A stretch of 64,000 bases of DNA from assembly GCF_004343725.1 (NCBI RefSeq), contig NZ_PTQW01000022.1, forward strand, positions 35,744 to 99,743, given 5' to 3'. The translations under genes were made by a program, and so were the position numbers. Below, piece after piece: positions 26,711-35,198 of the stretch (its first letter is position 1; each line of letters opens with the position of its first letter). The notes beneath the pieces are model-generated. The model saw only the letters and a list, made by a program, of their open reading frames with translations, was not told the DNA's origin and searched no databases. The stretch comes from Treponema sp. J25. Lineage in GTDB: Bacteria; Spirochaetota; Spirochaetia; Treponematales; Breznakiellaceae.

Positions 26711-27907
26711 ATGCGGCGAATAGCGCTGGCGCTGATGATGCTGGGGCTTGCCCTGACGGGGGGAGCTCAGGATTGGTGGGACGATGATTCGGTTCTTCAG
26801 GAAGCCCGAAAACGGGCCCAAAAAGAGCAGGCGGAACAAAAAACGTCAGAAAATGAAACAATGACCTCTGTAGAATCGGAATCTAGGGAACCGGATGCGC
26901 CGCCGGTCCCGCTTGTCCTCGGGTTTGTGCCGGGCCTTTCGGTGCCTTCAGAGTATCGCACTGTTATTGTGAGCCTTAATGTGATTGGCGGGGCGGCGCC
27001 GAAAGTCTCGGGGATCATGGGAAGCGGTATCTTTAGCCTTTCCGGAAGGACCGAGGGAATTCTCGGTGCCGGTATTTTTACTATTACCGGTACCTTAAAG
27101 GGCATTCAAGGTGCGGGTGTTTTTAATATAGCCGGTGGGGTGCCCCAGGGAATCCAGATGGCAGGGGTCTTTAATATCAGTGGCTCTCTTCGGGGAGTAC
27201 AGGGGGCAGGCCTCTTTAATACGGCTGAGACGGTCCGAGGAATCCAGGGGGCGGGGCTATTTAATATCGCCAAGGATGTTAAGGGCATTCAAGGGGCGGG
27301 ACTGTTTAATGTCGCTGAGGATGTGCAGGGTCTTCAAATTGGCCTTATAAATGTGGCCAATAGGGTTCAGGGTCTCCAACTGGGGCTTATCAATGTGGCT
27401 CGCAATGGTATTCATGATGTGGGGCTCCTCTACGATTGGAACCGGGATCTGGTAACTGCCTATGTGCGGAGTGGCTCCTCTTTTTTATATTCTATCCTTC
27501 AGATTCGGCTCCCTTCGGATGAATGGTTTGGAAGTTCCCCCAATCCAGTTTATGGCCTTGGTCTAGGTACTCGTGCAGGGAGTCCTGATCTGCATCTTGA
27601 TATAGATCTTTCAGCTTCGATGACCCAGCGACGGTTGCAGCAACTGGATACTACTACGGAAGAGTGGAAGAATATCAATTGGGTGTACCTGGGTAGTTTA
27701 GCCTTTGCGACACTGCGGGGTACCGTAGGTATATCCCTGGGAAATGGGGAATTCTTGATTGGATATGTGGCAGATGTAGAACAATCAGGTACTGAACGTA
27801 TACCAGCATCTCTTAAAACTGGTAGTGTTTATAATGTTGATATATACCGGCTCTCCATGACCTTGTATGGTTCCTGGTTTATCGGTTTTTCGCTTCCTCT
27901 TTTTTAA
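26711..27907 (+). CDS. Secreted surface-repeat protein (LA_2272-type repeats)
   Basis: A 398-residue protein with a signal peptide (MRRIALALMMLGLALTGGAQ). Residues about 95-240 contain about nine copies of an 17-18 residue repeat of the form G-I-Q-G-A-G-L-F-N-I-A, for example VRGIQGAGLFNIAKDVKGIQ. Such glycine/aromatic repeats occur in the Leptospira LA_2272-type surface proteins and form beta structures. The C-terminal 150 residues are aromatic-rich with alternating strands and end in GFSLPLF, consistent with an outer-membrane beta-barrel. Function is unknown. AGGAGGATCC precedes the ATG. Confidence 0.75.
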   Translation: MRRIALALMMLGLALTGGAQDWWDDDSVLQEARKRAQKEQAEQKTSENETMTSVESESREPDAPPVPLVLGFVPGLSVPSEYRTVIVSLNVIGGAAPKVSGIMGSGIFSLSGRTEGILGAGIFTITGTLKGIQGAGVFNIAGGVPQGIQMAGVFNISGSLRGVQGAGLFNTAETVRGIQGAGLFNIAKDVKGIQGAGLFNVAEDVQGLQIGLINVANRVQGLQLGLINVARNGIHDVGLLYDWNRDLVTAYVRSGSSFLYSILQIRLPSDEWFGSSPNPVYGLGLGTRAGSPDLHLDIDLSASMTQRRLQQLDTTTEEWKNINWVYLGSLAFATLRGTVGISLGNGEFLIGYVADVEQSGTERIPASLKTGSVYNVDIYRLSMTLYGSWFIGFSLPLF

Positions 27908-27922
27908 TCATAGGGTGCATAT

Positions 27923-28020
27923 TTCTCTGCTGTAATGAAATCTTGTAGAGTAAGGAAGACTTTTTCCTGGAATAATTAGTCCAGAAAAATTATTTTTCAG
28001 AGATTTTTTACAGCAGAGAA
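27923..28020. repeat. 98-base element with 13-base perfect terminal inverted repeats
   Basis: TTCTCTGCTGTAA (27923-27935) and TTACAGCAGAGAA (28008-28020) are perfect inverted repeats. Pairing continues inward as AAATCT/AGATTT after a small bulge, and an inner stem TTTTTCCTGG/CCAGAAAAA lies in the centre. TA sits one base outside each end. It has no coding capacity. It may be a MITE-like insertion or an elaborate terminator for the repeat-protein gene, since six T follow at 28024-28029. Confidence 0.6.
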
Positions 28021-28030
28021 GTATTTTTTA

Positions 28031-28062
28031 TTGACAAAAAAATATTTTGGTATCATAATACC
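28031..28062 (+). promoter_or_regulatory. Promoter and overlapping operator of the second rrf2 gene
   Basis: TTGACA (28031-28036), a 17-base spacer and CATAAT (28054-28059) make a near-consensus sigma-70 promoter. GGTATCATAATACC (28049-28062) is a dyad covering the -10. A near-identical dyad occurs at 28590-28603 before the ferredoxin-hcp genes. The ATG at 28066 is only seven bases after the -10, so the mRNA is probably leaderless. The arrangement predicts autorepression. Confidence 0.72.
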
Positions 28063-28065
28063 ATT

Positions 28066-28515
28066 ATGAGTGTTAACCGAATTGTCCATTTTAGCGATGC
28101 CAGCATGCTCGGTATCCACGCCCTGATGTATCTCGCCCAATATAGGGGAGAGCGGGTGCAGACCAAGGAAATAGCGAGTTATCTGGGTATCAGCGAAAAT
28201 CACCTGGCTAAGGTGATGCAGAACCTGGTGCGAAATCAATTGGTCCGTTCGGTTAAAGGCCCCGCGGGAGGATTCTCATTGGCAAAGGATCCGCAGAATG
28301 TCACTTTGAAAGAAATCATCGAAGTAATAGATGGGCCCCTGCAGGCCGATTTTTGTCCCTTTAGTAGAGCCTGCAATGCGCAGCATTGTATCTTTGGTTC
28401 TGAAATAACCGGGGCTTCCCAGCGTCTGGTCCGTTTGCTGGCGGAACGGACCCTACAGCATATGATAGCCGAAACTCCTCTCCCTGAGGATACAATGAGG
28501 AGCGCCGGAAAATAA
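28066..28515 (+). CDS. Rrf2-family Fe-S regulator (NsrR/IscR-like)
   Basis: A 149-residue Rrf2 protein with a winged-helix N-terminus (VQTKEIASYLGISENHLAKV, then RSVKGPAGGFSLAKDP). Cys97, Cys103 and Cys108 (CPFSRACNAQHC) form the three-cysteine motif that holds an Fe-S cluster in NsrR and IscR. It is encoded just upstream of ferredoxin and hcp, and hcp is a classic NsrR target. The inferred role is nitric oxide or redox sensing and repression of itself and hcp. No ribosome site precedes its ATG (see promoter entry). Confidence 0.87.
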   Translation: MSVNRIVHFSDASMLGIHALMYLAQYRGERVQTKEIASYLGISENHLAKVMQNLVRNQLVRSVKGPAGGFSLAKDPQNVTLKEIIEVIDGPLQADFCPFSRACNAQHCIFGSEITGASQRLVRLLAERTLQHMIAETPLPEDTMRSAGK

Positions 28516-28589
28516 ATAAAAGAGAGAATACTCCCTATGGGAGAGAAGCATCAAAAGGCAAGTTACGTGAGTTTTTTACGTCTTAAAAT

Positions 28590-28603
28590 GGTAAAATAAT
28601 ACC
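28590..28603 (+). promoter_or_regulatory. Second copy of the Rrf2 operator, before ferredoxin-hcp
   Basis: GGTAAAATAATACC, followed by ATTATG, matches the 28049-28062 site in 12 of 14 positions and the next six bases too. It lies 26 bases before the ferredoxin start and includes an AATAAT/TAAAAT -10-like core. This predicts co-regulation of the regulator and the hcp operon. Confidence 0.65.
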
Positions 28604-28629
28604 ATTATGCTTATATTAGGAGGAAAGGG

Positions 28630-29649
28630 ATGGCAAAACGGACGGTTATAGAAATAAACGAAGACCTCTGTAATGGATGCGGCCTCTGTGCAGAAGGGTG
28701 CCCTGAGGGAGCCTTACAAATTATCGAAGGGAAGGCCCGACTCGTGGGAGAATCCCTCTGTGATGGTCTTGGAGCCTGTATTGGTGAATGTCCCCAGGGA
28801 GCTATTTCCCGCATAGAACGGGAGGCGGAAGCCTACGATGAACGGCGGGTCATAGAGAATATCATCCCTAAAGGGATGGCTACTATTGTGGCCCACCTGA
28901 AACATTTACACCATCATGGCCAGGAAAGCTGGTATCGACAGGCCCTGGCCATACTTGCTGAAAAGGGCATTTCTGTGCCAGAAGAAGTGCGGTCCCTGTC
29001 GACATCATCAGACCATGCTGTTTCTGACGAATCAAAAGAAGAGAAGCATAGGGCCACCGGAATTTTTAAAGAAAGGGGGCCTTCAGTATATCGGCAGGGA
29101 ACGACTTCTATCCCGGCGGATACGCGGGGCAACGAACAGGGGGAGATAAGAACAGGGTGCCCGGGACTTCAAGCAAGAGGATGGAAAGGTCCTTCTACTG
29201 CAGTTCCTTCTCTGTCGGAGAAAGGGGATACGCCAGTCTTTCCTGAGGCCCAGGGATTGTCCTTCTCCTATGCTTCTCGCCTGGAACAATGGCCTATCCA
29301 GCTTCATCTTATTAATCCCCGGGCTCCGTATTTCCAGGGATCATCGCTTCTTATTGCCGCCAGTTGTACCGCCTTTGCCTGTGGAGCTTTTCATCCGGCC
29401 CTGCTTGCGGGGAAAAAACTGGTCATTGCCTGCCCTAAACTGGATGCAAACAAAGAAGTCTATGTGGATAAGATTGCGGCTCTTATCGATGAAAGCCAGG
29501 TAGCCCATATCACGGTGGCAATTATGGAGGTGCCCTGCTGTGGGGGGCTTTCTGTGTTAGTCCAGCAGGCCCTTTCTCGGACAAAACGCAAGGTCCCCGT
29601 TTCTACGGTAGTGATCGGAATCCAGGATGGAAGCCTTACCTGGAGATAA
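28630..29649 (+). CDS. Ferredoxin-like 4Fe-4S protein partner of Hcp
   Basis: A 339-residue protein. The N-terminus has one complete [4Fe-4S] motif (Cys14, 17, 20, 24) and a second, atypical one (Cys44, 50, 54; CDGLGACIGECP). Residues about 125-225 are low-complexity and variable. The C-terminal domain contains CTAFACGAFHP and PCCGGL, suggesting more metal or cluster ligands. It is 21 bases before hcp, so it probably donates electrons to Hcp, the place Hcr has in E. coli. An AGGAGG-type site precedes the ATG. Confidence 0.85.
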   Translation: MAKRTVIEINEDLCNGCGLCAEGCPEGALQIIEGKARLVGESLCDGLGACIGECPQGAISRIEREAEAYDERRVIENIIPKGMATIVAHLKHLHHHGQESWYRQALAILAEKGISVPEEVRSLSTSSDHAVSDESKEEKHRATGIFKERGPSVYRQGTTSIPADTRGNEQGEIRTGCPGLQARGWKGPSTAVPSLSEKGDTPVFPEAQGLSFSYASRLEQWPIQLHLINPRAPYFQGSSLLIAASCTAFACGAFHPALLAGKKLVIACPKLDANKEVYVDKIAALIDESQVAHITVAIMEVPCCGGLSVLVQQALSRTKRKVPVSTVVIGIQDGSLTWR

Positions 29650-29670
29650 AACAATTTTAGGAGGAACACT

Positions 29671-31323
29671 ATGTTTTGTTATCAATGTCAGGAGGCCATG
29701 AACGGTACGGGGTGTGCGGTTGCAAAAGGGGTCTGTGGGAAAGACAGTCAAACCTCGGATCTCCAGGATCTTTTGATACATACCCTGAAAGGAATTGGCG
29801 TATGGGCTAGTTTTGCCCGGGCGGTGGGAAAGCCCACCCCGATGGCAGATCAATTTGTTATGGAAAGTCTTTTTGCGACTATTACCAATGCCAATTTTGA
29901 TGGGGCCTACTTTGTCCAAAAGATTACGGAGGGCCTTCAAATTCGGCAGGAGCTACAACGGTTAGTAGGCAACGAATTGGTGGTTCCTCAGGGCCTTCAC
30001 AAAGATATCGCCAATAGCGATGCGGCCATCTGGAAACTTCCCTCGGATCAATTCCCTGCCAAGGCCCAGGAAATAGGTTTTTTGTCGATAGAAGATGTGA
30101 ACCGTCGTTCCCTGGTGGCGTTGCTTGTGTTTGGTCTTAAAGGAATGGCCGCCTATGCGCACCATGCGGCGGTGCTTGGCTACACCGATGACAACATTTT
30201 TGCCTTTATGCATCGGGCCCTGGCTGCCACGGTGGATTCCCATCTTGAGACGAACGCTCTTATTCAGTGGGTATTAGAATGTGGTTCGGTAGGGGTTACT
30301 ACCATGGCCTTGTTAGATAAGGCAAATACCGCTACCTACGGCAAACCGGAAATCACCAGGGTATCGATTGGGGTTCGTCATAATCCGGGGATCCTTATCT
30401 CTGGTCACGATCTTAAGGATCTGGAGATGCTTTTGGAACAGACGGCCGGTACGGGGGTAGATGTGTACACCCACAGCGAGATGCTTCCTGCCCACTATTA
30501 TCCGACCTTTAAAAAATATCCCCATTTCGCAGGCAACTACGGGAATGCCTGGTGGAAACAGAAGGAGGAATTTGAGAAATTTAACGGTCCCATCCTCATG
30601 ACCACCAATTGTCTTGTGCCGCCTTCAGCTTCCTACAAAGATAGACTCTTTACCACAGGAATAGTGGGCTTCCCTGGCGTACCCCATATTGAGGCGGACC
30701 ACAAGGGCTGGAAAGATTTTAGCGCCCTTGTGGAATTAGCGAAAACCTGCCCCCCACCCACACCGATTGAAGAGGGCGAAATTATCGGTGGGTTTGCTCA
30801 CGATCAGGTGGCGGCCCTGGTGCCCCAGGTAGTAGGGGCCATAAAGGCCAGCAAAATCCGTAAATTTGTGGTTATGGCCGGCTGTGATGGGCGTATGAAA
30901 AGCCGTGCATACTACGAAGAGTTTGCCCGGGCCCTTCCCCGGGATACGGTGATTCTTACCGCCGGCTGTGCCAAATATCGATATAACAAACTTCCCCTCG
31001 GAGATATTGAAGGGATCCCTCGGGTGCTCGATGCGGGGCAATGTAATGACTCCTACTCCCTGGCAGTAACGGCCCTTACCCTCAAAGAAGCCTTTGCTCT
31101 TGCGGATGTGAACGATCTTCCTATTGCCTTTAATATCGCCTGGTATGAGCAAAAGGCCGTATTGGTTCTCTTAGCGCTCCTTTCGCTGGGCTTTAAAAAC
31201 ATCCACATTGGGCCTACCCTCCCGGCATTCCTTTCCCCCGAAGTAGCAGAGGTCCTCGTAAAAACCTTTAATCTGGGAACTATTGGCACGGTGGAGGAAG
31301 ATATAAAATTGCTTGTGGAGTAA
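29671..31323 (+). CDS. hcp: Hybrid cluster protein (hydroxylamine reductase)
   Basis: A 550-residue Hcp. The N-terminal cysteine motif [15 protein letters not shown] (Cys3, 6, 15, 22) binds the cubane cluster. Conserved hybrid-cluster ligands appear in [33 protein letters not shown] and [10 protein letters not shown]. Hcp detoxifies nitric oxide and hydroxylamine, and may act as an NO reductase. It is expressed with the ferredoxin-like gene under the likely Rrf2 operator. AGGAGGAACACT precedes the ATG. Confidence 0.95.
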   Translation: MFCYQCQEAMNGTGCAVAKGVCGKDSQTSDLQDLLIHTLKGIGVWASFARAVGKPTPMADQFVMESLFATITNANFDGAYFVQKITEGLQIRQELQRLVGNELVVPQGLHKDIANSDAAIWKLPSDQFPAKAQEIGFLSIEDVNRRSLVALLVFGLKGMAAYAHHAAVLGYTDDNIFAFMHRALAATVDSHLETNALIQWVLECGSVGVTTMALLDKANTATYGKPEITRVSIGVRHNPGILISGHDLKDLEMLLEQTAGTGVDVYTHSEMLPAHYYPTFKKYPHFAGNYGNAWWKQKEEFEKFNGPILMTTNCLVPPSASYKDRLFTTGIVGFPGVPHIEADHKGWKDFSALVELAKTCPPPTPIEEGEIIGGFAHDQVAALVPQVVGAIKASKIRKFVVMAGCDGRMKSRAYYEEFARALPRDTVILTAGCAKYRYNKLPLGDIEGIPRVLDAGQCNDSYSLAVTALTLKEAFALADVNDLPIAFNIAWYEQKAVLVLLALLSLGFKNIHIGPTLPAFLSPEVAEVLVKTFNLGTIGTVEEDIKLLVE

Positions 31324-31374
31324 TTGGTAGGAACGAAAACGGCGTTTAAAATCTACTATATCTCAGAAAATTGT

Positions 31375-31396
31375 CCTGTCGGGGTTCCCCGACAGG
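31375..31396. terminator. Hairpin between convergent hcp and chemotaxis genes
   Basis: CCTGTCGGGG and its exact complement CCCCGACAGG form a 10-pair stem with a two-base centre. It lies between the converging stops. No strong T-run follows on +; on - the sequence ACAATTTT follows. It may serve as a bidirectional terminator. Confidence 0.6.
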
Positions 31397-31429
31397 GATG
31401 AAAGTGCAACAGAGTAAAAAGAAAAGGGG

Positions 31430-33319
31430 TTAGTTTTCCACTGTATTTGTAATAAAGCTTTCTACAACCCTATTCATAGTTTCGATAAGATTTTGGATAT
31501 CTTTACCACTTTTGCTAAAGTCACGGACACTTTGTGCAATTAGATTAATTTTTTCAATCATCTGCTTAATACTTTCTGAAATATCTAGAGTAGCCTGATT
31601 AAGTTGTTTGTTCTTCTCAAGAATAGCTCCCGTATTATTTTTCATACTTTGAGACTCTTGTTGAACGGCGGTAGTAAGTTCATTCATGTTTTTAAGTGCT
31701 TCAAGGATCTGCCCTGAGCCTTCTTTTTGTTCTGCCATAGCTCCTTGTAGTTCCTGCACAAGTTGGTTCAATTCTTCAAGGGATTGCGATAACGTATCAA
31801 AAGAGCTCCGTGAAACTGTAGTGGATTGAAGTACCTTTTCTATTTCAGTTTGAATTTGGGAGATTTCTGTGCGGATATTCTTTGATTGAATAGCTGCATG
31901 TTCTGAAAGAGAGCGAATTTCGTCAGCTACTACCGAAAAGCCTCGACCTGCTTCTCCTGCATGAGCTGCTTCGATGGCCGCATTCATAGCCAATAAGTTA
32001 GTCTGGCTAGCAATAGTAGTGATAACTTTATTTGCTTCCTGGAGTGTTCGAGATCTTTCTACAATATGAAGCACCTGCTGATAAGTGTTTTCTTGAAGAG
32101 ATTGTCCACGTTGAGCCGATCCCAGGAGATCTAAGAATTTATCAGCCATGCGCTTCGTCGTAGTGTTGATAGATTGAATATTGTGGATCATTTCTTCTAT
32201 TGCCGCTGAGGCTTCGGTAATACTACTTGATTGGTCAATAATGAGCCTCCCCAGCGTATTTATTTGATTGGTGATATCGGTAACCGCATTGCTAGAATCT
32301 TGTACACAATTTGCTTGAAGTTTTGTTTTTTCTTGAACTATAGTAGCACTTTGTAAAAGAGGATCTGTGGTCTCTATTGATACCTTTGCATGTTCTTCGA
32401 AAATTTTGCTTACCTCATAAAGAGTTTTCTGAGATCTTTGTAATTCTTCAATACTGATAGTAAGGTTATGGCAGAAGGTGTTTATCAGGCCTCCAATAGT
32501 TCCTAGTTCATCTATGGAGGTAATATATATCCGTTGACGCAAATCTTTTTCTGCTGACGAAAGAATATCAAGTTGGTTAATAATAGAACGATAAATTATA
32601 GCTGTAGTTCTCGTCCAAATCCCTACCAACGTAAGAACAGTGATAAAATATAGCAATGACAAGAATATAACAGTACTATACACTTCTTTTTGGGTAAAGC
32701 TGAGATGACCTCGTACGTACTTTATGGTATCAAAGACAAACAGTGCTAGTGACACAGCAAAAATAAATGTCATAAGAGTCATAAAAGAAGGGATAATGAA
32801 ATTCTTTCGTTGCTGGCGATTATCTCGAAGATCTGAGGGATAGTATTCCAATTGGTGGGAGAGAAGAACCCGAGCCCCAAGCCGGTCTGTGATTACAAAT
32901 ACAAAGGCCCCATCTAACATCCCTAACGATAGAATAAGCAAAAGAATAGAAATTTTATTACAATTTGTACCTATAAAGGGGGATGCGATATATAAAGAGA
33001 GTATGAAGATTAGAACGAGGATAATATATAGGATAAGAGATTTTAATGGGGTTTCCCCTAATGTGATGAGCGCTTTTTTATACTGCTCTGCATCTTTTTT
33101 TCTTTCTCCAAAAGGATAGTCATAAATACAGCAATATCTTCTGAGTATAAAATAAACTAGTAAAAAAAATAATGCTCCCATAATGAGTATACAGCGGATA
33201 ATAGAGGCTATTTCGTGTTCGGGATTACGAAAGAACAGAGCCGCTGCAGTGATAAAGCCAATAAAACAAAGATTGGCACTTACGATAATACGGAGATAGG
33301 AAGTAGACTTTTTTCTCAT
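31430..33319 (-). CDS. Methyl-accepting chemotaxis protein with six N-terminal membrane helices
   Basis: A 629-residue receptor. Six hydrophobic helices fill about residues 10-260 with short loops and no large periplasmic domain, so the sensor is probably in the membrane. The cytoplasmic signalling domain carries [20 protein letters not shown] and [19 protein letters not shown], the kinase-control tip. I chose the ATG at 33319 (MRKKST) because AAGGA lies seven bases upstream; an in-frame TTG at 33343 is weaker. Its base composition is clearly lower in G+C than its neighbours in places, hinting at transfer. Confidence 0.88.
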   Translation of the reverse strand: MRKKSTSYLRIIVSANLCFIGFITAAALFFRNPEHEIASIIRCILIMGALFFLLVYFILRRYCCIYDYPFGERKKDAEQYKKALITLGETPLKSLILYIILVLIFILSLYIASPFIGTNCNKISILLLILSLGMLDGAFVFVITDRLGARVLLSHQLEYYPSDLRDNRQQRKNFIIPSFMTLMTFIFAVSLALFVFDTIKYVRGHLSFTQKEVYSTVIFLSLLYFITVLTLVGIWTRTTAIIYRSIINQLDILSSAEKDLRQRIYITSIDELGTIGGLINTFCHNLTISIEELQRSQKTLYEVSKIFEEHAKVSIETTDPLLQSATIVQEKTKLQANCVQDSSNAVTDITNQINTLGRLIIDQSSSITEASAAIEEMIHNIQSINTTTKRMADKFLDLLGSAQRGQSLQENTYQQVLHIVERSRTLQEANKVITTIASQTNLLAMNAAIEAAHAGEAGRGFSVVADEIRSLSEHAAIQSKNIRTEISQIQTEIEKVLQSTTVSRSSFDTLSQSLEELNQLVQELQGAMAEQKEGSGQILEALKNMNELTTAVQQESQSMKNNTGAILEKNKQLNQATLDISESIKQMIEKINLIAQSVRDFSKSGKDIQNLIETMNRVVESFITNTVEN

Positions 33320-33515
33320 GACGTTCATCCTTAAATATGACAAATTTTGTCTATTCCCTATGAGTATACACCCCTCATCTTATAAATAGTCAAGCTCAAT
33401 ATTAAAAAAGTGACAGGTTTGCCCCTCTCGATTGGTTTCGCATCATAAAAAATGTACCTCCCCGTAAAAAATGTTCCCTGGGAGAATTCCCCTTCCCATA
33501 GTATACTTACTAGCC

Positions 33516-35198
33516 ATGAAGGCTCTGCTGTGGATACTCCTGGGCTCTATTACTCTTTCTTGCGTTCTGGGAGTAAGGAGTGAAAAAAGAGATGCGACGG
33601 AAAGAACAAAAAACGTTCTAACTTATGAGCACTCCCCGCCGTCTCTTCCTTTACCGCCCCCAGGAAAGCTTCCCTTAGTTACTGAGCCGGTTACGTTCCG
33701 GGTATTTATTCCCAGCGTGGGGTTCATTGCAGACTTAAAAACCAATGCTTATGTTCGCTGGATCGAAGAGCAGACCGGTATTCATATTGAGTGGATTGAA
33801 ACAGACCGGGTAAGTGCCCGAAATAAGCTTCTGGCGATGTTCGCAAGTGGTGAATATCCGGACATCATTTTTGGTGCTAATGGAACGGGACTTTCCACGC
33901 AGGATATTTATCGATATGGGCGGATGGGGGTATTCTTGCCCTTAGAGGAATTAATAGAAAAGGAAGGCTACTGGATTAAAGAACTCTTTGATACCGAACC
34001 TACCATTAAAAAAATAATCACAAGCCCTGATGGTCATATTTATGGTTTACCGGCGGTTTTTACTGATGATTACCATATGACCATGCGCCAAAAGGCATGG
34101 ATTAATAAGAAATGGCTCGATCGATTAGGACTGGCGGTTCCCAAAACCTTGGAAGAGTTGCACCAGGTCTTACAGGCGTTTAAAAAATTCGATGCCAATG
34201 GGAATGGGGATCCTACCGATGAAATTCCCATGGCCGGTGCCACGAGAAACCTTGAAAATGTGGTGCTCTGGCTCATGAATTCCTTTGTTCCTGCCGGCGG
34301 ACCTGATGATTCTGGGGATCCCCTATTGAATAATTTTGAATTTATTGTAGATGGACGGGTCTTTTTTAGCGCTAACAAAAAAGAATACCGGGAGGGACTT
34401 CGTTTTATTCGTAGACTTTTTCAGGAAGGACTTGTGGATATGCATTCTCTCGTACAGGATCGATCCCGATTGCGCTTCTTCGTGGAAGGCCCGGTGAATC
34501 GCCTGGGGGTAGTGGTTTCCCATCACCCGGCTAATGTAGCGACCCTTTCCGAAGATCCCCGGGCCCCCCTCCATGAGTATGTGGTATTGCCGCCCCTCAT
34601 CGGGCCCGAAGGAAAGGCCTATACGCCGTGGCTTATCGATGCGGTAATAAAAGTAGGGGAACTGGTTATTACCAAACAGTGTCGGTATCCCGAACTGGCT
34701 TTTCGGTGGGCCGATCATTTTTATCGGATCGAAAGCGCTCTCCATGACAAGGGCATTGAAGGGGTCCACTGGGAACGGATCCCCCAGGGAAAATTCTTTT
34801 TTGCCTTTAATGGAAAGCCCGCTAAGTATCGCTATTTAAAGCCCCTTGCCCAGGAAGACAATGCCCAGCTCAATATGGGACCCGGCTGGACCCGGGATTT
34901 AAAGAATGAGTTTGCCATCGATACGGGTTTTTCCTATGAAGAATTCCTGTATAAAAGCACCCAGGTGTATGAACCCTTTAAGGTTCGGCGCTATCCTTTT
35001 TCGACGGTAAGTATCTCTGATAGGGACTTGGGGGAATTTTATGAATTACGAAGGACGATTCATTCTTTTGTAATGGAAGCGAGTAATCGATTCATTATTG
35101 GAGAATTAGATATCGACCGGGATTGGCCATTGTACCTTAAACAATTAGAGCAACTAGGTCTTTCCCGGTACCTTTCTATCTTGGAGAAAAATTTATGA
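33516..35198 (+). CDS. Extracellular solute-binding lipoprotein (family 1, LplA-like)
   Basis: A 560-residue lipoprotein. The signal peptide ends in the lipobox TLSC (Cys16), followed by a proline-rich linker (PPSLPLPPPGKLP). Motifs AMFASGEYPDIIFG and the calcium-like DANGNGDPTDEIPMAG (about residue 225) are typical of large LplA/YtcQ-type sugar-binding proteins. The calcium-like loop is common in that family. I chose ATG 33516, since it gives a proper signal peptide. It overlaps an AraC-type regulator gene by four bases, without permease genes beside it. Confidence 0.87.
   Translation: MKALLWILLGSITLSCVLGVRSEKRDATERTKNVLTYEHSPPSLPLPPPGKLPLVTEPVTFRVFIPSVGFIADLKTNAYVRWIEEQTGIHIEWIETDRVSARNKLLAMFASGEYPDIIFGANGTGLSTQDIYRYGRMGVFLPLEELIEKEGYWIKELFDTEPTIKKIITSPDGHIYGLPAVFTDDYHMTMRQKAWINKKWLDRLGLAVPKTLEELHQVLQAFKKFDANGNGDPTDEIPMAGATRNLENVVLWLMNSFVPAGGPDDSGDPLLNNFEFIVDGRVFFSANKKEYREGLRFIRRLFQEGLVDMHSLVQDRSRLRFFVEGPVNRLGVVVSHHPANVATLSEDPRAPLHEYVVLPPLIGPEGKAYTPWLIDAVIKVGELVITKQCRYPELAFRWADHFYRIESALHDKGIEGVHWERIPQGKFFFAFNGKPAKYRYLKPLAQEDNAQLNMGPGWTRDLKNEFAIDTGFSYEEFLYKSTQVYEPFKVRRYPFSTVSISDRDLGEFYELRRTIHSFVMEASNRFIIGELDIDRDWPLYLKQLEQLGLSRYLSILEKNL

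Noticed and set aside
27050..27420. DNA repeats at the surface-protein gene as a CRISPR array
   Set aside because: The repeats are in frame, vary in DNA sequence and encode a protein repeat; no constant repeat with unique spacers is present anywhere in the window.
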